A DNA stretch of 64,000 nucleotides. Source: Methanothermobacter sp. GTDB taxonomy: Archaea; Methanobacteriota; Methanobacteria; Methanobacteriales; Methanothermobacteraceae. Positions 53,729 to 62,679 of this stretch are shown here, one piece after another. Under the pieces are notes generated by a model that saw only the letters and a list, made by a program, of their open reading frames with translations, made no database searches and was not told the origin of the DNA. The stretch covers positions 255,791 through 319,790 of the forward strand of contig NZ_JASFYG010000002.1 of assembly GCF_030055435.1 (NCBI RefSeq), read 5' to 3'. How positions within the stretch are numbered: position 1 is the first letter of the stretch; each line of letters begins with the position of its first letter. The translations under genes and the position numbers were made by a program.

Positions 53729-55105
53729 TTGCAGGTAACTGCCATGGATGTATACAGGTTACTTCCAAAAACAAACTGTGGTAAATGTGATGAGTCATCA
53801 TGCATGGCCTTCGCCACAAAACTCATAGAAAAGGAACTCACACTGGATGACTGCCCGCAGCTCAGTGGGGATGAAAGACAGAAGCTCGAGGACCTCCTGG
53901 CCCCAGCTGTGAGAGAGATAACCTTTGGCCCAGAAAAAAACCAGGTGGTGGTGGGGGGTGATGAGGTCCTCTACAGGTTTGAACTCACATACTACAACCC
54001 CACAGCCCTCGCGGTTGATCTTCCAGATGACCTACCATCAGATGAGATCATGAAAAGGGCCAGTGATATCAGGAATCTGAAATTCGAGCGTACCGGTGAG
54101 GAACTGACCCTGGATGCCATAGCGCTCAGGAACAAATCGGGAAGCCCTGAAAAATTTGCAGAGGCAGCAGGAGCAATCAGTGAACTCAACTTTCCTGTTG
54201 TCCTATGCACCTTCGATCCAGAGGCAATGAGGGCTGCCCTTGAGGTCCTGGGGGATCAGAGGCCCCTCATGTACGCGGCTACAAAGGACAACCTCCAGGA
54301 GATGGCTGAACTTTCCATTTCATATGACTGCCCCCTGGTGCTTTTTTCACCGGGGGACCTTGAGGAGATGAAGAGGCTCACAAGAAGACTGAGGGCAATG
54401 GGCCTTACTGAAATTATCCTGGACCCTGGCACATTCACAGGTGAGGGGATAGGTGACACCATAGACAACTTTGTCATGATAAGGCGCCTTGCAGTTGAGG
54501 AAAGGGATGAGGACTTCCGCTTCCCCATCATGGGCATACCAGCACTCTCAAGGCTTTCGGGAGGGGATCCGGTTGAGGATAACATAAAGGAGGCCACTGT
54601 TGCAGCCACACTCATGAACCGCTACGCTGACATTCTTATAATAGGAGGAACAGATATCTGGGAGCTTATGCCCATACTCACCCTCAGGCAGGGACTCTAC
54701 ACTGATCCAAGGAAGCCACAGACTGTTGATCCAGGAATATATGAGTTTGGAGATGTTGATGAAAATTCCCCTGTGATACTCACAACAAACTTCTCACTCA
54801 CATACTACACAGTGGAGGGTGACCTCAAGTCTGGTGATGTGACCGCATATCTCCTTGTGCTTGACACAGAGGGAAGGGCTGTGGACGTATCACTTGCTGG
54901 AGGACAGCTCACAGGAACCGCAGTGGCTGAACTTATAAAGGATAGTGGTATAGAGGAGAGGGTGAAGGATAAGGTTCTCATCATTCCCGGACTTGCGGCA
55001 CCTGCTAGTGGTGAAATAGAGGACGATACCGGATGGAAGGTGCTTGTGGGGCCAAGGGACTCCTCAGGACTACCTGAATACCTTGAGAAACTTGCATCGG
55101 AGTAG
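53729..55105 (+). CDS. cdhE: corrinoid/Fe-S protein subunit gamma
   Basis: A 458-residue CdhE. The N-terminal Fe-S domain has N-C-G-K-C-D-E-S-S-C-M-A-F-A (cysteines near 17-25) and a fourth Cys in D-D-C-P near 42. The middle is a TIM barrel and the C-terminal 130 residues (T-T-N-F-S-L-T-Y-Y-T-V-E-G-D near 352) form the B12-binding domain. It carries the corrinoid methyl. TTG 53729 follows GAGGAGGGG. Confidence 0.94.
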   Translation: MQVTAMDVYRLLPKTNCGKCDESSCMAFATKLIEKELTLDDCPQLSGDERQKLEDLLAPAVREITFGPEKNQVVVGGDEVLYRFELTYYNPTALAVDLPDDLPSDEIMKRASDIRNLKFERTGEELTLDAIALRNKSGSPEKFAEAAGAISELNFPVVLCTFDPEAMRAALEVLGDQRPLMYAATKDNLQEMAELSISYDCPLVLFSPGDLEEMKRLTRRLRAMGLTEIILDPGTFTGEGIGDTIDNFVMIRRLAVEERDEDFRFPIMGIPALSRLSGGDPVEDNIKEATVAATLMNRYADILIIGGTDIWELMPILTLRQGLYTDPRKPQTVDPGIYEFGDVDENSPVILTTNFSLTYYTVEGDLKSGDVTAYLLVLDTEGRAVDVSLAGGQLTGTAVAELIKDSGIEERVKDKVLIIPGLAAPASGEIEDDTGWKVLVGPRDSSGLPEYLEKLASE

Positions 55106-55118
55106 AGGGGGTGGTCCG

Positions 55119-55586
55119 GTGAAGATGCTGATGGTCATTGACCCTGCAAGGTGCAGTGGCTGCGATGACTGCATAAATGCATGCAAAAAGACCCATGGAG
55201 TTGCAAGGGTCAGGAAGGCCGACAGGATGCCGGTATTCTGTCTTCAGTGTCATCCTGAGAAGGCCCCATGCGCAAGGATATGCCCTGTTGGCGCCATAAG
55301 GGAGGACGATGAGGTGCTTGTGATTGATGAGGACGCATGCATACTCTGCAAGCTGTGTATGGTTGCCTGCCCAGCTGGAATGATAGTCCTTGACTCTGAA
55401 AAGAAATCAGCAGAAAAGTGCACGCTATGCATGGATGCCGACTGTCTACTGCCTGCATGCGTGGATGCATGTAAGGAGAATGTCCTTAAACTGGTATCTG
55501 TGGATGACCTTGCTGATCTCAGGGATCACAGGGAGTTCAGCGAGGTCCTTGAGGAGACAATGAAAATCTACAGGGGCAAGGTTTAG
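55119..55586 (+). CDS. polyferredoxin, CooF/HycB-like, last gene of cdh operon
   Basis: A 155-residue iron-sulfur protein with four cysteine clusters: C-S-G-C-D-D-C-x-x-x-C near residue 12, C-L-Q-C-H-P-E-K-A-P-C near 45, C-I-L-C-K-L-C-x-x-x-C-P near 77 and C-T-L-C...C...C-V-D-A-C near 103. The arrangement matches CooF and HycB electron carriers that serve CO dehydrogenase or hydrogenase. It probably takes electrons to or from CdhA; partner inferred from position. GTG 55119 has GGTGGT three bases upstream; ATG 55125 is possible. Confidence 0.87.
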   Translation: MKMLMVIDPARCSGCDDCINACKKTHGVARVRKADRMPVFCLQCHPEKAPCARICPVGAIREDDEVLVIDEDACILCKLCMVACPAGMIVLDSEKKSAEKCTLCMDADCLLPACVDACKENVLKLVSVDDLADLRDHREFSEVLEETMKIYRGKV

Positions 55587-55589
55587 GCA

Positions 55590-56915
55590 CTAGATTTCCA
55601 CGTGAAGGGTGTTTATCAGCACCCTTATATATTTGTAGGAGCCAGTGATGTTTTCAAGGGGGCCCCTGAAGTATATGTAATATATGTAACCCTTCTTTTT
55701 GAAGATGAATGTCACTATCCTGTCTTTCTTTGTTTCACCGGTTACCATGTATCCATGTTCGCTGTCCACGGTAACCGTGCTCCTTGTGACGTTAAAAAGA
55801 CCCCTCATGTTCAGAACGTCAATTAAGATATCTGAAAATTCTTCAGCAGTTACTCCAGAGGCTTCCTTTCTCTTAATGGACATTTTAAGCCCATGTTCCT
55901 TACATGAACCTGTAATGAGTTTTTCACCATCCTTAACCTCCAGGAGGTCCCAGAAAATGGGGTACCTGAAGCTTATCTCCCCATTATCGAATCTCTTGAG
56001 GTATGATTCCACATCGATCAAGTCTATCGCTGCGCGGGCCTTTCTTCTAACAAAAAGGTAGGGATCATTGAGGGCCTCTATGAGTGATTCAAGGGCATCT
56101 GGATCTCCTATAAGCCCCAGGGCCTCTGCAACCTTTCCTCGAACATATCTGTTTTCATCCCTTTTTCTTCCTGAGACCATCCTTTTGAGGTGGGGAACAG
56201 CCCTTTTTGATCCTATCTCCCCTAGAGCTTCAACAATGACAGCCCTTGTCTGCCATGAGGGATCAGAAAGTTTTTCAAGAAGGGGTTCAACTGCTGCTTC
56301 ACCAAGTCTCACAACTGCAAGGACAATCTGGCGCCGGACCTCCAGATCAGGGTCGTTGAGTTTATCAATAAGGACCTCAATACACCTTTCATCACCCAGA
56401 CTTCTGATTACCCTTGCAGCGGCCTTTCTCACGACCCATGACCTGTCATTAAGTGCAGCTAATGCATGGTCAACTCCCCTTTTGGGGTCCACCTCTGCAA
56501 GGGTGATGAGGGCATTTTTTCTTATATCCTCAAGGGGGTCATTTAAACATCCTTCGACAGCATCGGCTGACCTTTCATTCCTTAAAGAAGCAAGTGATCT
56601 CAGTGCACTGATTCTCACATCAATATCGGGATCCTCAAGGGAATTTATCAGTGGTTCAATTGCTCTTGAATCACCTATATTTCCCAGTGCTCTGGCTGCA
56701 GCAGCCCTAACACCACCAAGTATTGGTTAGTCCCTCTGCCATTTCTCATATCTGAGTGCATCAATCAGGGCGGGAACTGATCGTTCATCTGACAGTTCTT
56801 CAAGGGCTCGGGCAGCATCCAGCCTTACGGTGTAATCCTCACTTTCAAGAGCCTCCATGAGACTTTGAATATCCCCCTCTTGAAGGAGACTCTCTACATT
56901 TTCCGTAAATACAAT
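55590..56915 (-). pseudogene. HEAT-repeat (PBS lyase-type) gene interrupted by an in-frame TAA
   Basis: A continuous minus-strand frame of 442 codons encodes repeated HEAT units (A-V-L-A-L-x-x-L-x-D, D-P-x-x-x-V-R-x-x-A-A). It is broken once, by TAA at 56727-56729 (codon 63), between ...K-W-Q-R-D and P-I-L-G-G-V-R-A-A-A-A-R-A-L-G. Homology-like repeats run on in the same frame on both sides, so a single base change explains it. The intact downstream part could be translated from GTG 56618. The frame opens after TAA 56928-56930 and has GGGGGG then ATT 56915; ATG 56858 is the first standard start. The C-terminal 110 residues are a non-HEAT domain. No function recognised. Confidence 0.8.
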
Positions 56916-56975
56916 GATAGACCCCCCTTATGATAATTTATAAAAAAATGAGTATTTAATTTTTATGATTTTTTG

Positions 56976-59477
56976 CTAACCATTTAAAAGTTGCTCGGCC
57001 ATGCCCAGGGCACGATCACTTCCATAGATGAACCTCATGTCCCATATAAATGTGAGGAATGAACGGAGGGGGGTGGGGTCGTTTTTAACACCTTTGTTCA
57101 TTACGTATTCAATGGTTTTTTGCATTGAATTGTTTTCACCTGTGAGGCTGTAAATCAGTGCAGCATCGGAGTAGTGGCTGATACAGTATATATTGTCGTT
57201 TCCGTCCCCCTGGAATGAACCATCAGGGTTCTGATGGTCCTTTAACCATTTAGCACCCTTTTTCATCGAATCAAGGGTTTTTGAATCATTTGTGGAGGTA
57301 TAGTAGAGTGCCAGCCCCTTAAGAATTCCAATGTTTTCATATGCTCGGGGACTCCATGCCCCATCGTAGCCCTGCTTGTTGATCACGGAATAAATAACTT
57401 CCCTTTTACCTGAAGGGTACATACCTGCAACCTGGGCTTCTGTTTTAAGTTTGAGATAGTCTGTTCCAATAAAAACGGATGATTTTTTACCTGGTGAGAT
57501 GTTTATTTCGTCTCCATTTACCTGTGAGTCGACGAATTTCAAGCCTCTCTTAACTATCTTCTGGCTTTCGTCTGATTTGAGATTCATGAGGGGATATATG
57601 GTCTGTAGTGTGGAAAGAGTGTATTCAGAGGGGGGCATTCCTCCTGGGAAGGAGCCGTTATCCATCTGTTTGTAACTGAGCCATCTCAGGAGATATTCTC
57701 CCCTTGTGGAAAGTTTTTCTTCACTTTTCATATTTCCGAGTTCAATGTAAAGGGCTGCAATCATGGCGTTGCTATCATATGATCCCTTGAAGAGGCTTCC
57801 AAATTCGAGGTCCTCTGCTGGATCAGTGTAGCTCATTCCACCAGCTTCAGAGTATGAGTATCCGTTCCAGAACTTTTCAATGAAATTCACGATTTCACTG
57901 TGCTTCCCGCTCACCACTATTTTTGAACTGTTTGATTGAATTTCAGGATTTTTTATGTACTTGTAAATTGAAACATCCCCTGAAACAAAGCATGTCTTGA
58001 AATGCGGGTTAAAGGGTACGTATAGTCCAAGACCCTTCTTGTGCATTGCATCTGACATGTAAACATAGCTTATGTTGTTCTTTTCGATCAGGTAACATGC
58101 TTCAGATGGCAGCGAAGATTCAAATATTGCGGACACATCATTTTTAACTGCCATGTTCTCTACAATGGAAGGGGCATCCCCCATGAAACCCTTATAAACT
58201 GTGTTTTCGAGGAGCACATCTCTTCGATGAGTATTTCCAATTAGGAGATATGAATCTTCAAGTGTTGATAAGAAAACAGCATCTGAAGGTGTATTTGTGT
58301 TTATCCATTTAAAGGCGGCGTTTTGCTGGACTGTTGGTGTAACTACACTGGCATATCCGATGGCAGCTCCCTGAATCACAGGTGTTAAAATCAGGAATAT
58401 AAAGACCACTTTCTTTATGAGCGGGCCAATGTTCCATCTAAAGAGGGGATAATATTTAAGGCTTTCTGAGTTGTCCAGTTTCATTTTAACTTCGCTGAAA
58501 GCATACCCTGCTATTAGAGATAGGGGTATTGCTGCATAGGGATCCCTGAACCTGAAGGAATAGGTGCCTATTATCATGAATAGGGCAGCCCATATTATAA
58601 GAAATTTATGAATGGGATTCTTTGATCTCAAAAGCATGGATGCGGCGTAAAGTCCAAGTACCAGCTGAAGAACACCCATCCATTTTGGGAATCCCAGTAT
58701 TGTAACTGGAACTGCCTGGAACCTCTCAGCGAAAATTATGAATTCAAGAATTCCAAGTGCTACCAGGATAAATACTAATCCGAATTCAACTGGTCTTTTT
58801 TTGAATGAAGGGATGAGGAACGTTGCAAGAAGGATGATAATGCCAATTGCGAGAAAAATCCACCCTCGGTGGGTGAATATATAAATGCCAAATAATAGTA
58901 AAGCCCACATTATATACTTTAATTCACCCCTGAAAAGGTTCAGAAATCCTCCAAGTTCAAATTTATCAATATCCGGGTAACCAGGGACGGTTTTGATGTA
59001 TTTGATAATCATGTAAAGGATTCCAGTGGTTAGAAGTAGCCCCATGGATTCCGGTATAAAGATTGATGTTCTTGTAACAAAGGAGGGAACCATTGAAAAT
59101 AGGAATGCTGAAAGAAGAGCAATCTCCTCATTCGAAAATACTTCATTGGCGACCATGTACATTACAATAACAGCCAGGGTTCCAAGAAGGGGCCCCAGGA
59201 GGAAAAAAACAAGCTCTGTTTTGAATAACATGTAAAGGGCCGCACCAATCATATGGTATAAGGGAGGGTATCCATATGCTTTTAATCCCATAAGAGAAGG
59301 TATATCATGGCCTATTATAGTGGGACCCTGGCTTACTATTCTCATTACCAGGTCATGATGTACATAGGCGTCGTTACCAGCCAGTGAATATGTTCTGCTG
59401 GGTATGAGCCGTACTGTGAATGCAACAACTGCTATGATTAACAGATAGAGTCTTCTCTTCTGGACATCATTTAACAA
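56976..59477 (-). CDS. GT-C membrane protein fused to a terpene-cyclase-like toroid (STT3-like)
   Basis: An 833-residue protein. The N-terminal 380 residues hold about 11-12 hydrophobic helices, with G-N-D-A-Y-V-H-H-D near residue 35 in place of the GT-C D-x-D. This resembles STT3/AglB oligosaccharyltransferases, but no W-W-D-Y-G motif is visible. After an extracytoplasmic part, residues about 560-830 contain repeats such as W-L-S-Y-K-Q-M-D-N-G-S-F-P-G-G and H-Q-N-P-D-G-S-F-Q-G-D-G, typical of alpha/alpha toroids of the squalene cyclase/prenyltransferase type. TTG start 59477 with GGTGAT three bases upstream. Function unknown. Confidence 0.75.
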   Translation of the reverse strand: MLNDVQKRRLYLLIIAVVAFTVRLIPSRTYSLAGNDAYVHHDLVMRIVSQGPTIIGHDIPSLMGLKAYGYPPLYHMIGAALYMLFKTELVFFLLGPLLGTLAVIVMYMVANEVFSNEEIALLSAFLFSMVPSFVTRTSIFIPESMGLLLTTGILYMIIKYIKTVPGYPDIDKFELGGFLNLFRGELKYIMWALLLFGIYIFTHRGWIFLAIGIIILLATFLIPSFKKRPVEFGLVFILVALGILEFIIFAERFQAVPVTILGFPKWMGVLQLVLGLYAASMLLRSKNPIHKFLIIWAALFMIIGTYSFRFRDPYAAIPLSLIAGYAFSEVKMKLDNSESLKYYPLFRWNIGPLIKKVVFIFLILTPVIQGAAIGYASVVTPTVQQNAAFKWINTNTPSDAVFLSTLEDSYLLIGNTHRRDVLLENTVYKGFMGDAPSIVENMAVKNDVSAIFESSLPSEACYLIEKNNISYVYMSDAMHKKGLGLYVPFNPHFKTCFVSGDVSIYKYIKNPEIQSNSSKIVVSGKHSEIVNFIEKFWNGYSYSEAGGMSYTDPAEDLEFGSLFKGSYDSNAMIAALYIELGNMKSEEKLSTRGEYLLRWLSYKQMDNGSFPGGMPPSEYTLSTLQTIYPLMNLKSDESQKIVKRGLKFVDSQVNGDEINISPGKKSSVFIGTDYLKLKTEAQVAGMYPSGKREVIYSVINKQGYDGAWSPRAYENIGILKGLALYYTSTNDSKTLDSMKKGAKWLKDHQNPDGSFQGDGNDNIYCISHYSDAALIYSLTGENNSMQKTIEYVMNKGVKNDPTPLRSFLTFIWDMRFIYGSDRALGMAEQLLNG

Positions 59478-59514
59478 AGAATCACCTGGAAATTTTTTAA
59501 TAGAGTCAGGAGGG

Positions 59515-60672
59515 TTATAGTATATTTTTGAGCATCTTTAGAATTTTAGGATAATGCCTTAGTATTTTAAGAAGTGATATTTTTGAGATGGAATTTAAAT
59601 CTTTTCCATCAAAGGATCCTATTAGTGTATCCAGTTCATCATCACTTAAACTTTCAAGTACTTTTCTAAATTTAAGTGATCTATCAAGGTTTTTACCTAT
59701 CTGCTCACGCCATGTGTCTTCATACTTTGAGAGGAAGGCGGCATCGGTTCTCTGTGATTCAATCGCGTCAGTCGCTACATCCGCGGCTATCGTCGCGCAC
59801 TCTGCTGCAACGTGTATACCACCACCTGTGAGAGGATCGACCTGACCGGCTGCGTCACCGACGACAAGCAGGCCGTCTGTGTATGTCTTTCTGATGGGGC
59901 CGCCAACGGGTACAGCACCTGCATTGAACTCCAGCCTGCTACATCCTGCCCTGGAGATGAACCTGTTAAGGTAGTGTAGCGGACCATTATCAGAGCATCT
60001 TGTTCTCCTTACACCCACACCAACATTCGCCCGCCCATCACCCTTTGGGAAGACCCAGAGGTAACCTGATGGAGCAAAAACACTCCCGAAATAGAATTCC
60101 ATGGTTTCATCGTCCACATCGAAACCGGTGACCTCATACTGGGCACAGGAGCACAGTTCTCCCGGTCTGAAACGTGTATTAAGCCCCGCCATCCGGCCAA
60201 CACATGACTGAATGCCGTCTGCTGCAATTACAATACCTGATTTAACCTCACAGGTTCCATCAGGACCCCTGAATTTAACACCGGAGACTGATCCCTCATG
60301 GAACATTAGATCTTTTACCCGGGACCCTGCAAGTACATCCGCCCCGGCTTCAGCGGCACGCAGAGCTAGATATTTATCAAAAATCTTCCTTTCGATGATG
60401 TAACCCCTTATAATCGGGTTTCCGGTGGTTATGCTTGCACCGTATGGTCCATTGATTGTAGCAGCGGTTATTCTTGTACATGTGAACTCAGGGAGGGGTT
60501 TTATGTCTGTCGATTTAAAGAAACTGTCACTCACTCCACCGGCGCACTGTACGGGGGTCCCTATTTCAGGGTTTCCTTCGAGCAGAAGGACCTGCAGACC
60601 ATTTTTTGCTGCCTGGTATGCGGCTATGGAGCCTGCCACACGACCCCCGACGACAACAAGGTCATACTTCAT
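59515..60672 (-). CDS. geranylgeranyl reductase family flavoprotein
   Basis: A 385-residue FAD protein: V-V-V-G-G-R-V-A-G-S at residues 6-15, the P-V-Q-C-A-G-G-V segment near 42 and the G-D-A-A-G-Q-V-D-P-L-T-G-G-G-I motif near 275, all as in archaeal geranylgeranyl reductases, which saturate the isoprenoid chains of archaeol lipids. ATG 60672 begins 11 bases before the end of the ferredoxin gene, so coupling is likely and the ferredoxin is the probable electron donor. Several paralogues exist in methanogens, so the exact substrate is uncertain. Confidence 0.85.
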   Translation of the reverse strand: MKYDLVVVGGRVAGSIAAYQAAKNGLQVLLLEGNPEIGTPVQCAGGVSDSFFKSTDIKPLPEFTCTRITAATINGPYGASITTGNPIIRGYIIERKIFDKYLALRAAEAGADVLAGSRVKDLMFHEGSVSGVKFRGPDGTCEVKSGIVIAADGIQSCVGRMAGLNTRFRPGELCSCAQYEVTGFDVDDETMEFYFGSVFAPSGYLWVFPKGDGRANVGVGVRRTRCSDNGPLHYLNRFISRAGCSRLEFNAGAVPVGGPIRKTYTDGLLVVGDAAGQVDPLTGGGIHVAAECATIAADVATDAIESQRTDAAFLSKYEDTWREQIGKNLDRSLKFRKVLESLSDDELDTLIGSFDGKDLNSISKISLLKILRHYPKILKMLKNIL

Positions 60673-60832
60673 CCTCACACCCCATTGCATCCACAGGGCA
60701 GACTGCAGCACAGGCAAGACACTCCCGGCACCCATCCCCTATAAGGAGGGTATCCTCCAGTTCCAGGGCACCTGATGGACAGACATTCACACAGGCACCG
60801 CAGTGCATACACCTTGATGGATCGTGTTTCAA
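60662..60832 (-). CDS. 2[4Fe-4S] ferredoxin paired with the geranylgeranyl reductase
   Basis: A 56-residue ferredoxin with C-M-H-C-G-A-C-V-N-V-C-P and C-R-E-C-L-A-C-A-A-V-C-P, two complete cluster motifs. TTG 60832 is chosen because GGTGAT ends three bases upstream and the length then matches small ferredoxins; GTG 60859 would add nine residues. Its end overlaps the reductase gene by 11 bases. Confidence 0.9.
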   Translation of the reverse strand: MKHDPSRCMHCGACVNVCPSGALELEDTLLIGDGCRECLACAAVCPVDAMGCEDEV

Positions 60833-60936
60833 TGAATCACCCACTAGATTTATGGACACCCTATTAATTAATTATTGGTGATGATAATGGCCACCGTTAA
60901 ATTAATATATGACTTTTTACTACTAATCAATTACCA

Positions 60937-61022
<86 letters not shown>

Positions 61023-61056
61023 AGAGTTTTTAGCTGTTCTGAAATTGAAATTGGTT

Positions 61057-61129
61057 GCCTTAGTGGCTCAGGTGGTAGAGCGATGCCTTGGTAAGGCATA
61101 GGTCGGGGGTTCGAATCCCCCCTAAGGCT
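61057..61129 (+). tRNA. tRNA-Thr (anticodon GGT)
   Basis: A 73-base tRNA: acceptor GCCTTAG/CTAAGGC, D arm GCTCAGGTGGTAGAGC, anticodon loop TTGGTAA (anticodon GGT), T arm GGGGG-TTCGAAT-CCCCC. Discriminator T, CCA not encoded. A run of T follows. No intron. Confidence 0.95.
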
Positions 61130-61155
61130 TTTTCATTGATTTTTAAGGTGTTTTA

Positions 61156-61953
61156 ATGGAGAAGAAAATTGCTCAGATTTCGGACATACATTTTGGTGAA
61201 AAGAATTTCTCCAGCAAACTCATGGAGAATCTTCTGGTACAGCTTCAGGAGGAGAATCCTGACATAATAGTTGTTTCAGGTGACCTCACCACGGAGGGTT
61301 ATGCCCACGAGTATGAACTTGCGGCTGCATTTGCAGATGAGCTGCGCTCAATCACATCAACATATATAATTCCGGGTAACCACGACGCAAGGAACGTTGG
61401 GCTGGTGCACTTTGAGAAGATGATAGGTAAGAGGAAGTTTGTCCATCATGACTCAGAATTTGCTGTTATAGGTCTTGATTCATCTGAACCCGACATAAAT
61501 GATGGTCAGATAGGGATGGATCAGCTTGAATGGCTTGCAAGGGAACTTGAGAGGGTTCCCGATCACCTATGCAAGATAGTTACTTTCCACCACCACCTGC
61601 TACCCATACCAAACACTGGTCGTGAGAGGAACATACTGCTGGATTCAGGCGATCTCCTCAGACTCCTCAATTCATATGGTGTTGACTTTGTGCTCAATGG
61701 ACACAAGCATGTGCCCAATGTCTGGATGATTGAAAGGATGGTTACACTGAATTCAGGGACAGCCACAACAAGGAAGCTGAGGGGTGAGACGTTCCCCTCC
61801 CATAACCAGCTGAGGATCAATGATGATAGGATCTCCGTTGACCTTATAAACACTGAGAATGGTTCTAAGAGGGAAATGGCCAGTTATTCTGTTAAGGTTG
61901 AGGATGAGGAATACATGATATGTTCATATGTACATCCAGAAGGCTCCCTTTAA
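61156..61953 (+). CDS. calcineurin-like metallophosphoesterase
   Basis: A 265-residue phosphoesterase with the full metal motif set: D-I-H (I-S-D-I-H-F-G) near residue 11, G-D-L (V-V-S-G-D-L-T) near 40, G-N-H-D near 76, H-H-H-L (F-H-H-H-L) near 150 and G-H-K-H near 183. It resembles the cAMP phosphodiesterase-like class III group. The substrate is unknown. It starts with ATG 61156 just after the tRNA-Thr gene, preceded by AGGTG. Confidence 0.87.
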   Translation: MEKKIAQISDIHFGEKNFSSKLMENLLVQLQEENPDIIVVSGDLTTEGYAHEYELAAAFADELRSITSTYIIPGNHDARNVGLVHFEKMIGKRKFVHHDSEFAVIGLDSSEPDINDGQIGMDQLEWLARELERVPDHLCKIVTFHHHLLPIPNTGRERNILLDSGDLLRLLNSYGVDFVLNGHKHVPNVWMIERMVTLNSGTATTRKLRGETFPSHNQLRINDDRISVDLINTENGSKREMASYSVKVEDEEYMICSYVHPEGSL

Positions 61954-62003
61954 TCTCTAATTTCATTTTTAAAAAAGATTAATATATATCATCACGCATA
62001 ATG

Positions 62004-62018
62004 TTCTCTAATAGAGAA
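62004..62018. promoter_or_regulatory. 15-bp palindrome at the expected start of the HTH-PhoU operon
   Basis: TTCTCTAATAGAGAA is a perfect palindrome about its central A. TTAATATATATC at 61979-61990 is a good TATA box and predicts transcription from about 62010, inside the palindrome. The operon's second gene encodes an HTH-PhoU protein, so autoregulation is possible. Confidence 0.5.
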
Positions 62019-62073
62019 AACAAATATGCATAATATGATCTTATTTGGTCATTAAGAATTGCAGGTGGCAGCG

Positions 62074-62679
62074 TTGACCAAGGCATTTGATATACTTATG
62101 GCAGGGATAATCTCAGGAATAGTGGCATTCACAACATCAAAGCTGGGAGTAGGCGGAACTGTCATGGGGGCTGTTCTTGGTTCAATGCTGTATCAGCTTC
62201 TCTCCCACTACCTCAGGGAACCCCTCAAGAATGTTAAGACAGAGAGGGTTGAGAGCAGAGTGGTATTTGCAATACCCCTCATTATAATAGTTGTAATTGA
62301 GGCCATATACCTCCTTGGAAATTTCCAGTGGAAACCCCAGTATATATTCTATCTCCTTGAGGAGGCAACCGACTGGAACCTCTTCAGGTCAATAGGGGTG
62401 GGGCTCATGGTTATGGGTATATACCCCCTCCTGCAACCTGAGACCATAAAGAAATCATATGGACATGTTCTATTACTTATGGGCCTCATTGTCCTCCTGA
62501 GGGGCCTTGTGGATATTCAGTCACCCGTGGTAATGGTCTACAGGTCGATTTTTTATGAGTTCGACATCCTGATAACCGTGCTGGTCATAGTTACACTCCT
62601 CTACATGACGGTATCCATACTCAGGGAATCTGTTGTCATTGTAATGGAAGATGAGGTGTCGTTGGAGAATGAAAAATAA
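62074..62679 (+). CDS. membrane protein of unknown function, partner of HTH-PhoU gene
   Basis: A 201-residue protein with about five or six hydrophobic segments (near residues 10-40, 65-85, 115-130, 140-155, 168-185). No domain recognised. The first helix is glycine-rich (G-I-I-S-G-I-V-A-F; G-V-G-G-T-V-M-G-A-V-L-G), similar in style to small transport or anchor proteins. TTG 62074 follows AGGTGG by five bases; TTG 62059 is further upstream. It overlaps the HTH-PhoU gene by 11 bases, so the two are coupled and may work together. Confidence 0.65.
   Translation: MTKAFDILMAGIISGIVAFTTSKLGVGGTVMGAVLGSMLYQLLSHYLREPLKNVKTERVESRVVFAIPLIIIVVIEAIYLLGNFQWKPQYIFYLLEEATDWNLFRSIGVGLMVMGIYPLLQPETIKKSYGHVLLLMGLIVLLRGLVDIQSPVVMVYRSIFYEFDILITVLVIVTLLYMTVSILRESVVIVMEDEVSLENEK

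Noticed and set aside
56727..56729. In-frame stop as a recoded codon (for example pyrrolysine)
   Set aside because: The codon is TAA; pyrrolysine uses TAG and selenocysteine TGA. No downstream recoding structure was seen.
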